A stretch of DNA of 64,000 nt from Anisodus tanguticus (taxonomy: Eukaryota; Streptophyta; Magnoliopsida; Solanales; Solanaceae): contig CM067544.1 of the NCBI GenBank assembly GCA_034509755.1, positions 14,441,001-14,505,000 of the forward strand, written 5' to 3'. Below the pieces are notes generated by a model. It worked only from the letters and a program-made list of their open reading frames with translations. It did not search any database and was not told the DNA's origin. Position 1 is the stretch's first letter. Each line of letters starts with the position of its first letter. The position numbers were made by a program, and so were the translations under genes. This document shows positions 8,518 to 19,298 of the stretch, in pieces.

Positions 8518-11500
8518 TTCGCCATGCACACTCTTGGACTTAATCCACCGGATTCAAATTGGTATATGGACTCCGGAGCGACGTCCCATATGACGTCCTC
8601 CCAAGGTAATCTCTCTTCCTATTTTAATTTGAGCAATGATAATGGAATAATTATCGGAAATGGCCATTCAATTCCAATCAAAAGTTATGGTTCTAGCAAA
8701 TTGTCACCACCAAACCCACCCCTAATTTTAAAGAATGTCCTTCATACTCCCAAATTAATCAAAAACTTGGTTTCTGTTAGAAAGTTTACAACTGATAATT
8801 GGGTATCTGTTCGTTTTGACCCCTTTGGCTTTTTCGTGCATGATTTTCAGACGAGGAAGCTTCTCATGAGATGTGATAGCAAGGGGGAGCTCTATCCAAT
8901 AAATCCATCAACACAACAATCCAAGTTTCCATCTGTTTTTGCAGCCTTGGCACCATCTCTATGTCACCAACGTTTGGGATATCCGGGAGAGGCTGTTTTG
9001 GCCTCTCTTAAAAAAAATGATTTTATTTCTTGTACCCAAATACGGACTCTAAATAAGTGTCATTATTGCACACTTGGTAAACATGTTAAGTTGCCATTTA
9101 TTTTCTCTACTTCATGCACCCTTTTGCCATTTGATATTTTACATTATGATATTTGGACATTACCCGTTTTGAGTTCTTCTTCCCTTTGTCGAAAAAATCA
9201 CAAGTGTTTTCCACTTTTCTCACATTTAGAGCATTCATCCGAACTCAATTTGAACGTGATATCAAAAATATTGAATGTGACAATGGGAGGGAGTTTGACA
9301 ATAAATAGTTTTGGGATTTTTTCAAAACAAATGGTCTTCATTTTCGTCTGTCTTGTCCTCATACTTCATCACAAAATGGGAAGGCGGAACGCAAAATTAG
9401 AACCATAAACAATATTGTTAGAACATCTCTTTCTCATGCTTCACTTCCCCCTTTAATTTGGCATCATGCACTCCAAATGGCCACTTGCCTGCTGAATATC
9501 CTTCCTCATAAATACCAAGCTCCTCTAAAAATGCTTTATTTACGAGAGCTCTCATATCATCACTTAAGAGTGTTTGGTTGTCTTTGCTACCCCCTCTTTC
9601 CATCCACCACAATCACAAAACTCCAAGCCCAGTCTACTCCATGTGTTTTCTTGGGATATCCTACTCATCATCGCGGTTACCAATGTTACGACATTTCTTC
9701 CAAAAGAATATTTATAAGTCGTCATGTAATTTTTGATGAAATAATTTTTCCATTTGCTAAGATACATGCCACCAGGACTCATACCTATGATTTTTTGAAT
9801 GATGATAAGCTTTCGTATCTAACACATTTTTTCACAGCTCAGTACCTATTGCTAGTGTTGGAAACCATAATTCAGGCCCATTGGGCCAAAGATCGATGGC
9901 CCAACTGACTGACATTTCAATGCAGCATCTTGAGTCTTCGGTTCCGAGGCCTAGTCCCACTGCCGCACAATCTGCCCGTTCCAACGGCTTGGGCCAGTCC
10001 ACCACTACGGGCCCAATTACAGTGCAAGCAATACATCCCACTAGACCCTCGGTTTCTCACCCCTCGGTCAGTGGCGTCCAGTCCACTGGCCTAACAAATC
10101 ATCCGGTCACTCGTAGTCAACACGAAGTTGTCAAACCCAATACCAAATATAGTCTTCACACCCAGGTCTCGAAATCACCTTTGCTTCGTAATCCAGTGTC
10201 TGCTCTAAAAGACCCGAATTGGAAAATGGCCATGGATGATGAATATCATGCTCTAATTACAAATAGGACATGGGATTTAATACCTCGTCTATCTAATTCT
10301 AATATAATTTGATCTATGTGGATTTTCAGCCATAAATAAAAATCTGATGGAACTTTTGAGCGGCATAAAGCCTGTCTTGTAGGTGATGGGAAGACACAAC
10401 AGGTTGGTGTATATAGCAGGGAGACATTCAGTCCAGTGGTCAAACCAGCAGCTATCAGAACAATTCTCAGCATGTCTCTCTCAAAAGGATGGCCACTTCA
10501 TCAATTGGATGTCAAAAATGTCTTCCTACATGGACACCTCAATGAAACTGTATACATGCACCAACCGTTGGGATACAGAGATCCTAAATATCCCAACCAT
10601 ATATGTTTTCTCAACAAATCATTATATGGCCTCAAGCAGGCCCCCATGGCTTGGTATAAGTGGTTTGCAGATTTTGTCACATATGGGGTTTTCGCACAGT
10701 CGTTCAGATAATTCCATGTTTATTTGTCGTCAGGGTAATCATACTGCTTATCTTCTTCTATATGTGGATGATATTATTCTAACAGCATCTTCAGACTCTC
10801 TTCGCAAGAGTATCATGTCACAACTTAGTTCTGAATTTGCTATGAAAGATCTTGGCCCACTACACTACTTTCTAGCAATTGTTGTGACACGATATACATG
10901 TGGATTATTTCTCTACCAGAAGAAGTATGCATCAGAAATCATGGAACGAGTTGGAATGTCTTTCTGCAAACCTTCGGCAACTCCGATCGACACAAAGTCT
11001 AAATTAAGTGCCATCTCTAGCAAATCCTTTCCTGATCAGACGTTATACCGCAGCCTAGCAAGAGCTTTACAGTATCTCACATTCACCAGGCCAGATATTA
11101 CCTATGCAGTGCAACAAGTGTGTCTATTCATGCATAATCCAATGGAGGAACATATGCATGCTCTGAAACGCATTGTGCGATATATTCAGGGCACTCTAGA
11201 GTATGGATTACATCTATACCCGTCCTCTGTTTCCAAACTTGTTACTTACACTAATGCAGACTGGGCAGGATGTCCCGACACAAGACGATCCACCTCCGGG
11301 TATTGCGTCTTCCTTGGTGACAATTTAATCTCATAGTCCTCAAAAGGCAGGCCACGGTATCACGCTCAAGTGCTGAAGCAGAATATCGTGTTGTGGCCAA
11401 TGTTGTATCTGACTCATGTTGGATTCGAAACCTGTTACTTGATCTTCATTGCCCAATTCCGACAGCAACAATAGTATACTGTGATAATGTTAGTGCAATC

Positions 11501-11727
11501 TATCTGTCAGGGAATCCCATCCACAATCAACGCACTAAACATATTGAGTTAGATATTCATTTTGTACGCGAGAAGGTGGCTCGCGGACAAGTGAGAGTGC
11601 TACATGTCCCAACGCGTCATCAAATCGCAGATATCTTCACAAAAGGACTTCCGCTGATATTATTTGAAAATTTTAGGGACAGTCTCAGCATTCACCGCCC
11701 TACAGCTTCGATTGCAGGGGAGTGTTA
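8506..11727 (+). pseudogene. pol: Copia-1 pol: protease, integrase, RT, RNase H, interrupted
   Basis: The aspartic protease motif WYMDSGATSHMTS is at 8560-8598. A GAG_pre-integrase segment has HQRLGYPG and CHYC (about 8970-9070). The integrase core then suffers a deletion near 9175-9185 and a frameshift; CDNGREF (followed by a stop) and HTSSQNGKAERK are still readable. IN continues at 9477-9830 (VFGCLCYPLFPSTT, CVFLGYP). RT follows, with YVDD encoded at 10761-10772, though the LDVKNVFLHGHLNETVYMHQP and YVDD parts lie in different frames. RNase H (ADWAGCPDTRRSTSGYC) runs to DIFTKGLP near 11650. An in-frame TAG at 11335 and several frameshifts abolish the polyprotein. The residues needed for protease and RT catalysis are present. 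Confidence 0.88.
11711..11722 (+). other. polypurine tract of Copia-1
   Basis: ATTGCAGGGGAG lies immediately before the 3' LTR TGTTAGAA, in the position expected for plus-strand priming. Confidence 0.7.
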
Positions 11728-11903
11728 GAATATTATGTAAATCATAATATTATTATTATTATGTATTGATGTAGTATCATTTTATTTATGGTAAGTAGTA
11801 AAATGTTAAACATGATTTACTCTTCCTAATTAAATGTATATAATATATATATTATTTCCTTTAAGAATAAATATATTGAGAAAAATACTTTTAAAATATT
11901 ACA
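11723..11903 (+). repeat. 3' LTR of Copia-1
   Basis: A 181-bp LTR, TGTTAGAATATTATG to AAATATTACA, followed by the TSD CTATC. It lacks about 50 bp found in the 5' LTR. Confidence 0.88.
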
Positions 11904-11908
11904 CTATC

Positions 11909-13297
11909 TGTCAAGGCTTCAACCAACAAACAAGAGTATCACTTGATACAATATAGTATATACTACTATATCAAGCATAGTATAATGATAGGGATAGGGC
12001 ATATCTCTATTTAATTTTTTATTTATTTAAAGGATATATGTGGTACAAACTTAGATTTTGTAAGATTAAATTTATCACTTTTCTCAAGCATCTAGGCCAC
12101 CGCCAGCTCGGGCTTAACAAAAAGGTTCATTCATCCAGAAAAGTCGGTTGAAACAGAGAAATGGGGTGGGCTCCCAAATATTGTCTGGATTGGAGGTATT
12201 TTGGAGTTGGACATTAAATAAAAGCATATATGTACAGCCAAAGATTGAAATATTTAGAGTTCATGTAGTTGGATATAGTGGTTAAGACAACTCATGAAGA
12301 AGATTATATTGTTGTGCACGTACGAGTGGCATGTTCTTTCACTGTTCCAAGGTCCACGCATGACACATGGACCTACCCAAATAATGTTAGTACTACCATT
12401 TATACCACGGTAGGTTCTTGAATCCTAATGCTTCATTGCATGACCATGGAGTTTGTAGGTATTCAATTTTATGTCTCCCAAATGTAACAAATTTTTTTTT
12501 ACATCACCTACGTTCCAAGAGTTGCGAATTTGTAAGAGACGTACAACAACATGAGAACTATCATAGTTAATCACGGAAATAGTATATTTAAATGTACATG
12601 TAATTGGGTGAGGAGTTTCGAGGATCATATATAATTCATAGCATAATAGAAAATAGATGAAGATAAGCATATAATGTAAGTTTAGGAGGTGTGGCCACTC
12701 ATTTAGCTAGCTAGCTTAAGTGGTTGGGTTTGGACACACTCATTGAATGTCAAATGAGAGGACACTTGTCACAAACAATGAATTTGTCTAGGTTGATAGT
12801 CCTTTTCTCGACTCTTCTCCATACCGGCATACCGTGCTGTTTTGGGCTATCCATATCTCAATAATTTAGGAGATTATTAATGCGCACTTGAATGAACAAT
12901 AATTGGTTACTATTTACTTACAATGACAAGTAACGGTTCATATCAATACATTGAATTGATAGTAGAAAAAGTATTTACGCTTTAATTTGCATAGAAGTTG
13001 AATTATTTTCAGACATGAGTCTTAATTCTATGTACCGATGATATAAAAATATAATTAAAGCAAGCTCCCACTTGCACGGAATTATGGAAATTTCAAATGT
13101 AGAGGAGAAAAATTAGAGATTGTTTGCTTTAAAGGCAAGAAAAGTTTTGAATAGGGGTAAATAGTAAGTATAAACGTTTGGCGCAAGGTTCAAGTGTATA
13201 TTTTCGCTGCATTCCTCATACTCTACTTGGAGAAGCAGTACAATTCTTGAGCCCCATATCTTGAGCCCCATATGGCCATATGTTGGGAATAGGGGAT
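11909..13297. other. intergenic region between Copia-1 and Copia-2
   Basis: No coding sequence with recognisable similarity. A block at about 12300-12380 (GTGCACGTACGAGTGGC, then GACACATGGACC) weakly resembles 62670-62740 (GTGCACGAGTGGC), which lies near a DUF241 upstream remnant. TTGAGCCCCATATSTTGA-type sequence is duplicated at 13245-13275. Confidence 0.4.
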
Positions 13298-13468
13298 TGA
13301 TAAAATATACATCGTATATTATTGTGATATTATTAGTAATATTGTACATTTGTAATTATGATAGTAATATTTTGTATTAGAAAAATGTATATTTGATTTT
13401 CGTAATTATAGGTTAGGTTTACTAGTGTATATCATGTATTCATGTATATAGAACAACTACATTAATTA
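13298..13468 (+). repeat. truncated 5' LTR of Copia-2
   Basis: It matches the 3' LTR from its TGATA start to about the GTATATA..ATTAAT segment, then breaks at the junction with pol. Confidence 0.75.
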
Positions 13469-13469
13469 T

Positions 13470-16308
13470 TGCTTAAAAACAATTAATTTATCGAGTGTAA
13501 TAGTGATCGTTGCACTAATGTTTGTCCTTCTTGTTCGTTTGGGAAATATGTTAAAATGCCGTTTGTGGCTTCCAATTCTAGTACTTTGTTGCATTTGATA
13601 TTATTCATAGTGATCTTTGGACATCTCCTGTATTGAGCTCTAATGGTCACCGTTATTATGTGTTATTTTTCAATGATTATTCCAATTTTTTATGGACGTT
13701 TCCGTTATCTAAAAAGTCTCAGGTTTTTTTCACATTTCTATCATTTAGGGCATTCATCCGTACACAATTTGAACGGAAAATTAAGAATATTCAATGTGAT
13801 AATGGAAAGAAATTTGATAATGAGTCATTTAGAGAATTTTGTAAGGTTAATGGTATTTTTCTTCGATTTTCATGTCCACATACGTCATCACAAAATGAGA
13901 AAGCCGAAAGAAAAATTTGCACCATTAATAATATTATTCGTACACTACTAGCCCATGCATCATTACCACATTCCTTTTGGCATCATGCATTACAAATGAC
14001 AACCCTCCTTAACATACTCCCTAGCAAAGGATTAGCATACCAATCCACACTCAAAATTCTTTATCAAAAAGACCCTTCGTATTCTCATCTTAGGGTGTTT
14101 GGGTGTTTATGTTATCCTCTACTCCCCTCCACCACCATTAATAAACTTCAAGTCCGCACTACCGATTGTGTGTTCCTGGGGTACCCATCTAATTATCGTG
14201 GTTACAAATGTTTTGATTTATCCTCTAATAAAATCATCATTAGTCGCCATGTCATTTTTTATGAAACTCAATTTCCGTTTGCTAAGTTGCATAATTCCGC
14301 GTCCAAGTCTTATGATTTTTTGAATGATGAGTTATCACCGTATGTGATCCACCATTTGGTCCAACCCACTCCTCGGGATCCCGACCAGCAGGCACGGTCT
14401 AGCTAAAATCCTTCTGGCCCAATTGGTCACGGTCCAGTCCCTCTACCAGTAGGCCCACTGCATGCTGGCCCAAACAACCTTCTCGGTCCAGTCCCTCTGC
14501 CAGCAGGCCCACTGCCTGCTAGCCCACCCCGTGTTTCCCCTCTCGGTCCAGTCAGTTTGCAGCAGGCCCACTGCCTGCTGGCCCAATATATTCCAACCTC
14601 CAGTCGGCCCAGTACCTCCCAACCCGACCCAATTACGACATCACTACACCGACCCAGGTCTGGCCCACTTCTATTCCGAGTCAAGGGCCCGTTACTCGTA
14701 GCTAACGGGGTATTTTTAGACCAAAAAGATAATTTAATTTCAACTCTAATGTCTCTAAATCACCCCTACCACGTAACCTCGTGTCTGCCTTTCGTGACCC
14801 GAATTGAAATGGCCATGGATGATGAATATAATGCTCTTATTAAAAATAATACGTGGGTGTTGGTGCCCTGTCCTCCTGGTGCCAATGTGATTCGTTCTAT
14901 GTGGATTTTTACTCATAAAGAAAAATCTGATGGTTGTTTTGAGAGGCATAAGACATGTCTTGTAGGTGATGCCAAAACTCAACATGTTGGCATGGATTGT
15001 AGTGAGACATTTAGTCCGGTGGTTTAACCTGTAACTATTCGCACTGTTCTCAGTCTGGCTCTCTCAAAAGCATGGCTCATTCATCAGCTGGATGTGAAAA
15101 TACGTTCTTACACGGTGAACTCAAGGAAATTGTATACATGCATCAACCCTTGGGTTTCAAGGACCCTACTCATCCTAACCATGTGTGCTTATTGAAAAAG
15201 TCCTTGTATGGGCTAAAACAGGCCCCTCAGACCTGGTACAAAAGGTTTGCAGATTATGTTTCTACTCTTGGGTTTTCTCATAGCAGGTCTGATCATTCTC
15301 TGTTCATATACCATCACGGTTCTTCTATGACATACATTCTGTTATATGTGGATGATATTATATTGACTGTTTCCTCTGACAAATTGCGCAAGTCTATCAT
15401 ATCTCTTCTCAGCTCCGAATTTGCTATGAAGGACTTGAGGCCGTTGAGTTATTTTTTAGGTATTGCTGTCACTCGTCATGCAGATGGTTTATTTCTCTCC
15501 CAGAGGAAATATGCAACATAAATTATTGAACGGGCTAGCATATCATCTTGTAAGTCATCTCTTACTTCGGTTGACACTAAGCCGAAGCTGAGTGCTACAT
15601 CTAGCACACCATACGAGGATCCCTCCCACTATCGTAGTCTTGCGGGGGCTCTTCAATATCTCACGTTTACGAGGCCCGATATTACTTATGCAGTGCAACG
15701 TGTGTATTTATTCATGCATGATCTGAGGTAAGAACACATGCACGCTCTCAAACGCATTGTGCATTACATTCAGGGCACTCTTGATTACGGTTTGCACTTA
15801 CACCCATCATTCGTCTCTACTCTCATATCTTATACAGATGCTGATTGGGGTGGATGTCCAGATACCGGGCGTTCGACGTCTGGTTATTATATGTTTCTTG
15901 GTGATAATTTGGTCTCTTGGTCAGCTAAACGCCATGCTACTTTGTTGCGATCCAGCGCGGAGACCGAATATCGAGGGGTAGCCAACATGGTGTCTGAGTC
16001 TTTTTGGTTGCGTAATCTCCTCTTAGAGCTTCATTTTTCTATTCGGAAAGCAACATTGGTCTAGTGCGATAATGTTAGTGCGATATATCTCTGAGGGAAT
16101 CCTGTCCAACATCAGCGCACTAACACATATCGAGATGGATATTCACTTTGTTCGCGAAAAGGTAGCTCGTGGACAAGTACGTGTCTTGCATGTCCCCTCA
16201 CGTTATCAAATAGCTGACATATTTACTAAGGACATTCCCTTAGTTTTGTTTGAGGATTTTAGAGACAGTCTCAGCATACGACAACCGCCTGCTATGATTG
16301 CGGAGGTG
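13470..16308 (+). pseudogene. pol: Copia-2 pol remnant: integrase, RT, RNase H
   Basis: It begins within GAG_pre-integrase (CPSCSFGKYVKMPF). The longest open part, 13633-14406, is integrase: GHRYYVLFFNDYSNFLWTF, CDNGKKFDN (canonical CDNG-x-EF has lost E), HTSSQNEKAERK, VFGCLCYPLLPSTT, CVFLGYPSNYRGYKCF. A Pro/Ser-rich linker with hairpin-forming repeats follows (14410-14600). RT is broken by a TAA at 15026-15028, a frameshift near 15100 and a TAA after YAT near 15521. YVDD is encoded at 15344-15355. RNase H (DADWGGCPDTGRSTSGYY) runs from about 15835, with a TAG near 16063. It is non-functional. Confidence 0.85.
14440..14592 (+). repeat. GC-rich hairpin repeats in the IN-RT linker of Copia-2
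   Basis: Variants of GGCCCACTGCCTGCTGGCCC and CCAGCAGGCCCACTGCCTGC recur. CCAGCAGGC pairs with GCCTGCTGG around a 5-nt loop. Related words occur in the linkers of Copia-4 (19550-19700) and Copia-5 (32640-32820). Confidence 0.75.
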
Positions 16309-16520
16309 TGATAGAATATACACCGTATATTCCTGTGATATTATTAGTGATATTGTATATCTGTAATTATGATATTAATATTTTGTATTAAAAAAAATAT
16401 TTAATTTTTATAATTATAAGTTAAATTTATTAATATATATTATGTATATAAATTAATTATATTAATGAAGATACTCAAATTATTCTCTTTCAAGGATGAA
16501 GATACTTTTATATAATTATT
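16309..16520 (+). repeat. 3' LTR of Copia-2
   Basis: Starts TGATAGAATATACACC after a GCGGAGGTG purine-rich tract. The right end is estimated from the CTTTCAAGGATGAAGATAC block, which is also near the end of the Copia-1 LTR. Confidence 0.6.
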
Positions 16521-16785
16521 TTTTCAGTTTTCTATGGTAGGAGCACTATACCTCAGTGATTAATTTATTCTATATGAAGATCCTCGCAAAGACCCATTTA
16601 GATTTTCCTTCAATTCTTTATCCAAGGGCTTGTATAGGTGTACTTAAGTAATAATATACAAGTGTCCATGATAACTTTACTTTTATACCTCATAAGGTCG
16701 TATTGTTCAGTATTCATCACGGAACGACACGTTATATACCTTTGTTGCATCTGAATATGATGTTTTCTTTTAACTTTTGTTTGTT
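16521..16785. other. short intergenic spacer
   Basis: No gene or recognised element. Confidence 0.4.
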
Positions 16786-17028
16786 TAAAATTTATTCTTG
16801 GCTATGGATCGGATATAAATATACTAGCAAGCATATGCTCCTGTCTAGATAACGCTATGATTAGTTCTTTTGCAAAAAAGTGGAAACTTTTGTTTGATGC
16901 ATCCAAAAGTAGTTTAAAATTATTCTTGGCATGGATATTATATGTAGCAAGGATATGCTCCTATATCTAGAATCGTCATTCACTATGATTAGTTCTTTTG
17001 CGAAAAGTATAGTTTTTTGTTTGATGAG
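16786..17028. repeat. diverged tandem duplication of ~125 bp
   Basis: Units start at 16786 and 16915. They share TAAAATTWATTCTTGGC, AAGSATATGCTCCT, ATGATTAGTTCTTTTGC and TTTTTTGTTTGATG. The second unit ends exactly where Copia-3 begins. Confidence 0.8.
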
Positions 17029-17244
17029 TGTTAGAAATATTACTCATTCTACTAATTACAGAAATATGTTTTTTTATGTTTATTGATAAATAATTTACAA
17101 TATATATAAGGTTAGAAAAATATTTACTTTAATATATACTAGGTAACTAATTAACCTAATTATAAAAGGATTATAATTTTATCTAAAATAAGAGATATAC
17201 AATTAATACAATTAATGAAAGAATATTGTGAATATTCTATTACA
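17029..17244 (-). repeat. 3' LTR of Copia-3
   Basis: 216 bp; on the minus strand TGTAATAGAATATTC to ATTTCTAACA, preceded by a purine-rich CTTCGACTGCGAGGG tract. Confidence 0.85.
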
Positions 17245-17297
17245 CCCTCGCAGTCGAAGCGGGAGGTTCACGAATACTGAGACTGACTCGAAAATCA

Positions 17298-17639
17298 TCA
17301 AATAGTATGCGCGGAAGTCCTTTGGTGAAGATGTCGGCAATCTGATATCTGGAAGGAACATGAAGGACACGAACTTGACCACGAGCCACTTTTTTCGCGA
17401 TCGAAATGAATGTTCATCTCAATGTGTTTAGTGCGCTGATGTTGAACGGGATTGCTGGAAAGATATATCGCACTAATATTATCGCAGTAGACCATTGTTG
17501 CCTTTTGAATTGGGTAGTGAAGCTTAAGTAGAAGGTTACATATCCAACAAGACGCAAAGACGACGTTGGCGACACCTCTGTACTCTTCTTCTGCACTGGA
17601 TCGGAATAGAGTAGGTTGCCTTTTGGAAGACCAAGACAA
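17298..17639 (-). pseudogene. pol: Copia-3 RNase H fragment
   Basis: The minus strand reads SWSSKRQPTLFRSSAEEEYRG, then NLLLKLHYPIQKATMVYCDN, SAIYLSSNPVQHQRTKHIEM and NIHFDREKS. This is the C-terminal part of copia RNase H. A frameshift after FDREK puts the final DCRHLHQRTS-like segment out of phase. Everything upstream (gag, PR, IN, RT) is gone. Confidence 0.85.
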
Positions 17640-17661
17640 TAAGTTATCTCCTAGGAAAACA

Positions 17662-17801
17662 CAATAATCAGATTATAATATTTACTTTGATACAAACTAG
17701 GTAACTAATTAACCTAATTACAAAAGAATTATAATTTTATTTAAAATATAAAATATATAATTAATACAATTAATGAAAGAATATTAAGAAATATTCTATT
17801 A
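17662..17801 (-). repeat. truncated 5' LTR of Copia-3
   Basis: Matches the outer two thirds of the 17029-17244 LTR and is then joined directly to RNase H sequence. Confidence 0.75.
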
Positions 17802-17802
17802 A

Positions 17803-19057
17803 GAATGACCAGTGAGTCGTCGGGAAAAAGTGTTCTTGGTCTCCTATTTGGAAGAGTTAAAGTGTCTCTTAAACAATCAGATTTGGCACATCCCATGGGT
17901 GAGATGAGATATATACATTCTCCTTTAACATGGCAAACAAACCAATCAAAAAAGCAAAATACATAGTTTACTCCCTAATTTGTGGTCAAATTCACGTGAC
18001 ACACTTCTCCAATATTATGATTATCCTTCATATGTATTAATATTTTTTAAAATGTACTTAATACACATCATTTTCATGTTCAGCCACTTCTTCTTAACTC
18101 AAAAAAAATAGAAAAGAACCTCGCCTGCTCCGGCATCTCACACGGCTAAAAATAAAGAGTTTTTTCATTGACATTTAGTGAAAATTTTATGTTATAAAAT
18201 ATGATTTTCTCACCTTATTTTCACCGAATCAGCTCACTGAAAAAATGCATGACGGAAACAGATTCTCATTGAAACACTGGAAAACTTTCTAATTTTCTGT
18301 GTGAAACATTTTTCAGTGAGAAATCAATGAAAAAATAGAGATTTTTAATAATCTACCTAGAGAATAAGAAACTTGCTATAAGGAATAGAAGGAAGGTTCT
18401 TTGCGAGAGTAGTTCATCTCGGGGGAGAAGGAAGTAGTGACTATTCTCATACGAGCGCACATTAATCTAATTGAAATCCGAAAATAAGGAAGAAGGACTT
18501 GAATTAACCACGCTACTCAGTATACTTGTATCAAAGGTAAGTACTAAATAATTTCTTTTTTTCCTTTACTCGTTGATGTAAAATCATGTTGCATTCAATA
18601 GAAAATTCTTTCAATTTAACGAAAGCGATTAAAAAAAAAAGACACGATTTTTGATTATCCAGTTCTATATAAAAAATGAGTAGTTTATCCTATGGGGGAA
18701 TCGCCATCCGCTCCTCTCCAACCAGTCAAGTGACTTTCCACTACAACTCTTTGACTTCATATATCTAATATGGCATTTGGCGTCCCACCAATACTAATTG
18801 TTATTTAGATCATTAACTAGAACTTGCATGAGGTATCACAATTTCGTCTGGTTATCGGGTCTAGTCAAGCCTCTTTGAAATTATATCCCTACTTCTTGTC
18901 TATTAATAAAGTCTCTAAATTAATAATGTCCCGATTGTTATATAAGATTTTCATTGGAGAAGAGCACATATTTCTTTTATATTAAAATAAAATAGTTATC
19001 TACTAGTCATGTTTTTTTCTGTGATAATGTCATAGCATATTTTGGAAGCTGAACATG
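17803..19057. other. intergenic sequence
   Basis: No gene recognised. Around 18160-18340 there are several inverted snatches of CATTGAAAMACTGG and TTTTTCAGTGAG, possibly an old MITE, but no target duplication was found. Confidence 0.35.
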
Positions 19058-19062
19058 CTCTC

Positions 19063-19298
19063 TGATAGATACACGTGATATACACGAAATATACGCCGTG
19101 TATATAACGGGCTGCCTTCGGAAAATTGGAATGTTATCACGGTTTATTGGCTTAGTTTAGGTAATGTTTGGTTGTAATTATTATTGTACACTTACAATAA
19201 TTGTATTACCATAATTGTATAGTTAGTGTCCAAGTAGAATAAGGTTTTAGGAGTAGAATATGAATAGAATTTTCCTATTATGGAAGGATTTTCCTAAT
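19063..19298 (+). repeat. truncated 5' LTR of Copia-4
   Basis: Starts TGATAGATACACGTGATATA as the 3' LTR does, and shares TTTATTGGCTTAGTTTAGG. It breaks after TTTTCCTAATTA at the pol junction. Confidence 0.85.

Larger units (their letters stand above)
7022..11903 (+). mobile_element. Copia-1: Ty1/copia element with both LTRs, coding region degenerate
   Basis: A 4.88-kb element bounded by a perfect 5-bp target duplication, CTATC (7017-7021 and 11904-11908). Order: 5' LTR, PBS, gag, protease, integrase, reverse transcriptase, RNase H, polypurine tract, 3' LTR, which is the Ty1/copia order. The 5' terminal dinucleotide has changed from TG to CA. The gag has a glycine-rich tail and no CCHC knuckle, which suggests the Ale/Retrofit-like part of copia (inference). 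Several frameshifts and stops make it non-autonomous. It lies divergent to and about 175 bp upstream of DUF241 gene 1. Confidence 0.93.
13298..16520 (+). mobile_element. Copia-2: internally deleted Ty1/copia element
   Basis: The 5' LTR piece (13298-13468, TGATAAAATATACATCGTAT) resembles the 3' LTR starting at 16309 (TGATAGAATATACACCGTAT). It is fused near 13469 directly to the GAG_pre-integrase region. The end of the 5' LTR, the PBS, gag and protease are missing. The right LTR end is not certain (16490-16520), so no target duplication could be fixed. It belongs to the same broad copia group as Copia-1, Copia-4 and Copia-5. Confidence 0.85.
17029..17802 (-). mobile_element. Copia-3: short deletion derivative (LTR - RNase H - LTR)
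   Basis: A minus-strand copia remnant of under 0.8 kb. The 3' LTR is 17029-17244, the 5' LTR piece is about 17662-17801, and only the RNase H end of pol lies between. The LTRs share CTAGGTAACTAATTAACC and TTAATACAATTAATGAAAG. Possible imperfect TSDs are ATGAG (17024-17028) and ATGAC just right of the element. Confidence 0.85.

Noticed and set aside
16309..16520. Candidate TSDs GGGAT/AGGAT for Copia-2
   Set aside because: Would need the LTR to end at CTTTCA, but the following bases match the internal part of the Copia-1 LTR end, so the boundary is not secure.
18160..18345. Possible MITE with CATTGAAA / TTTCAGTGAG inverted words
   Set aside because: Arms are short and imperfect and no target duplication could be found.
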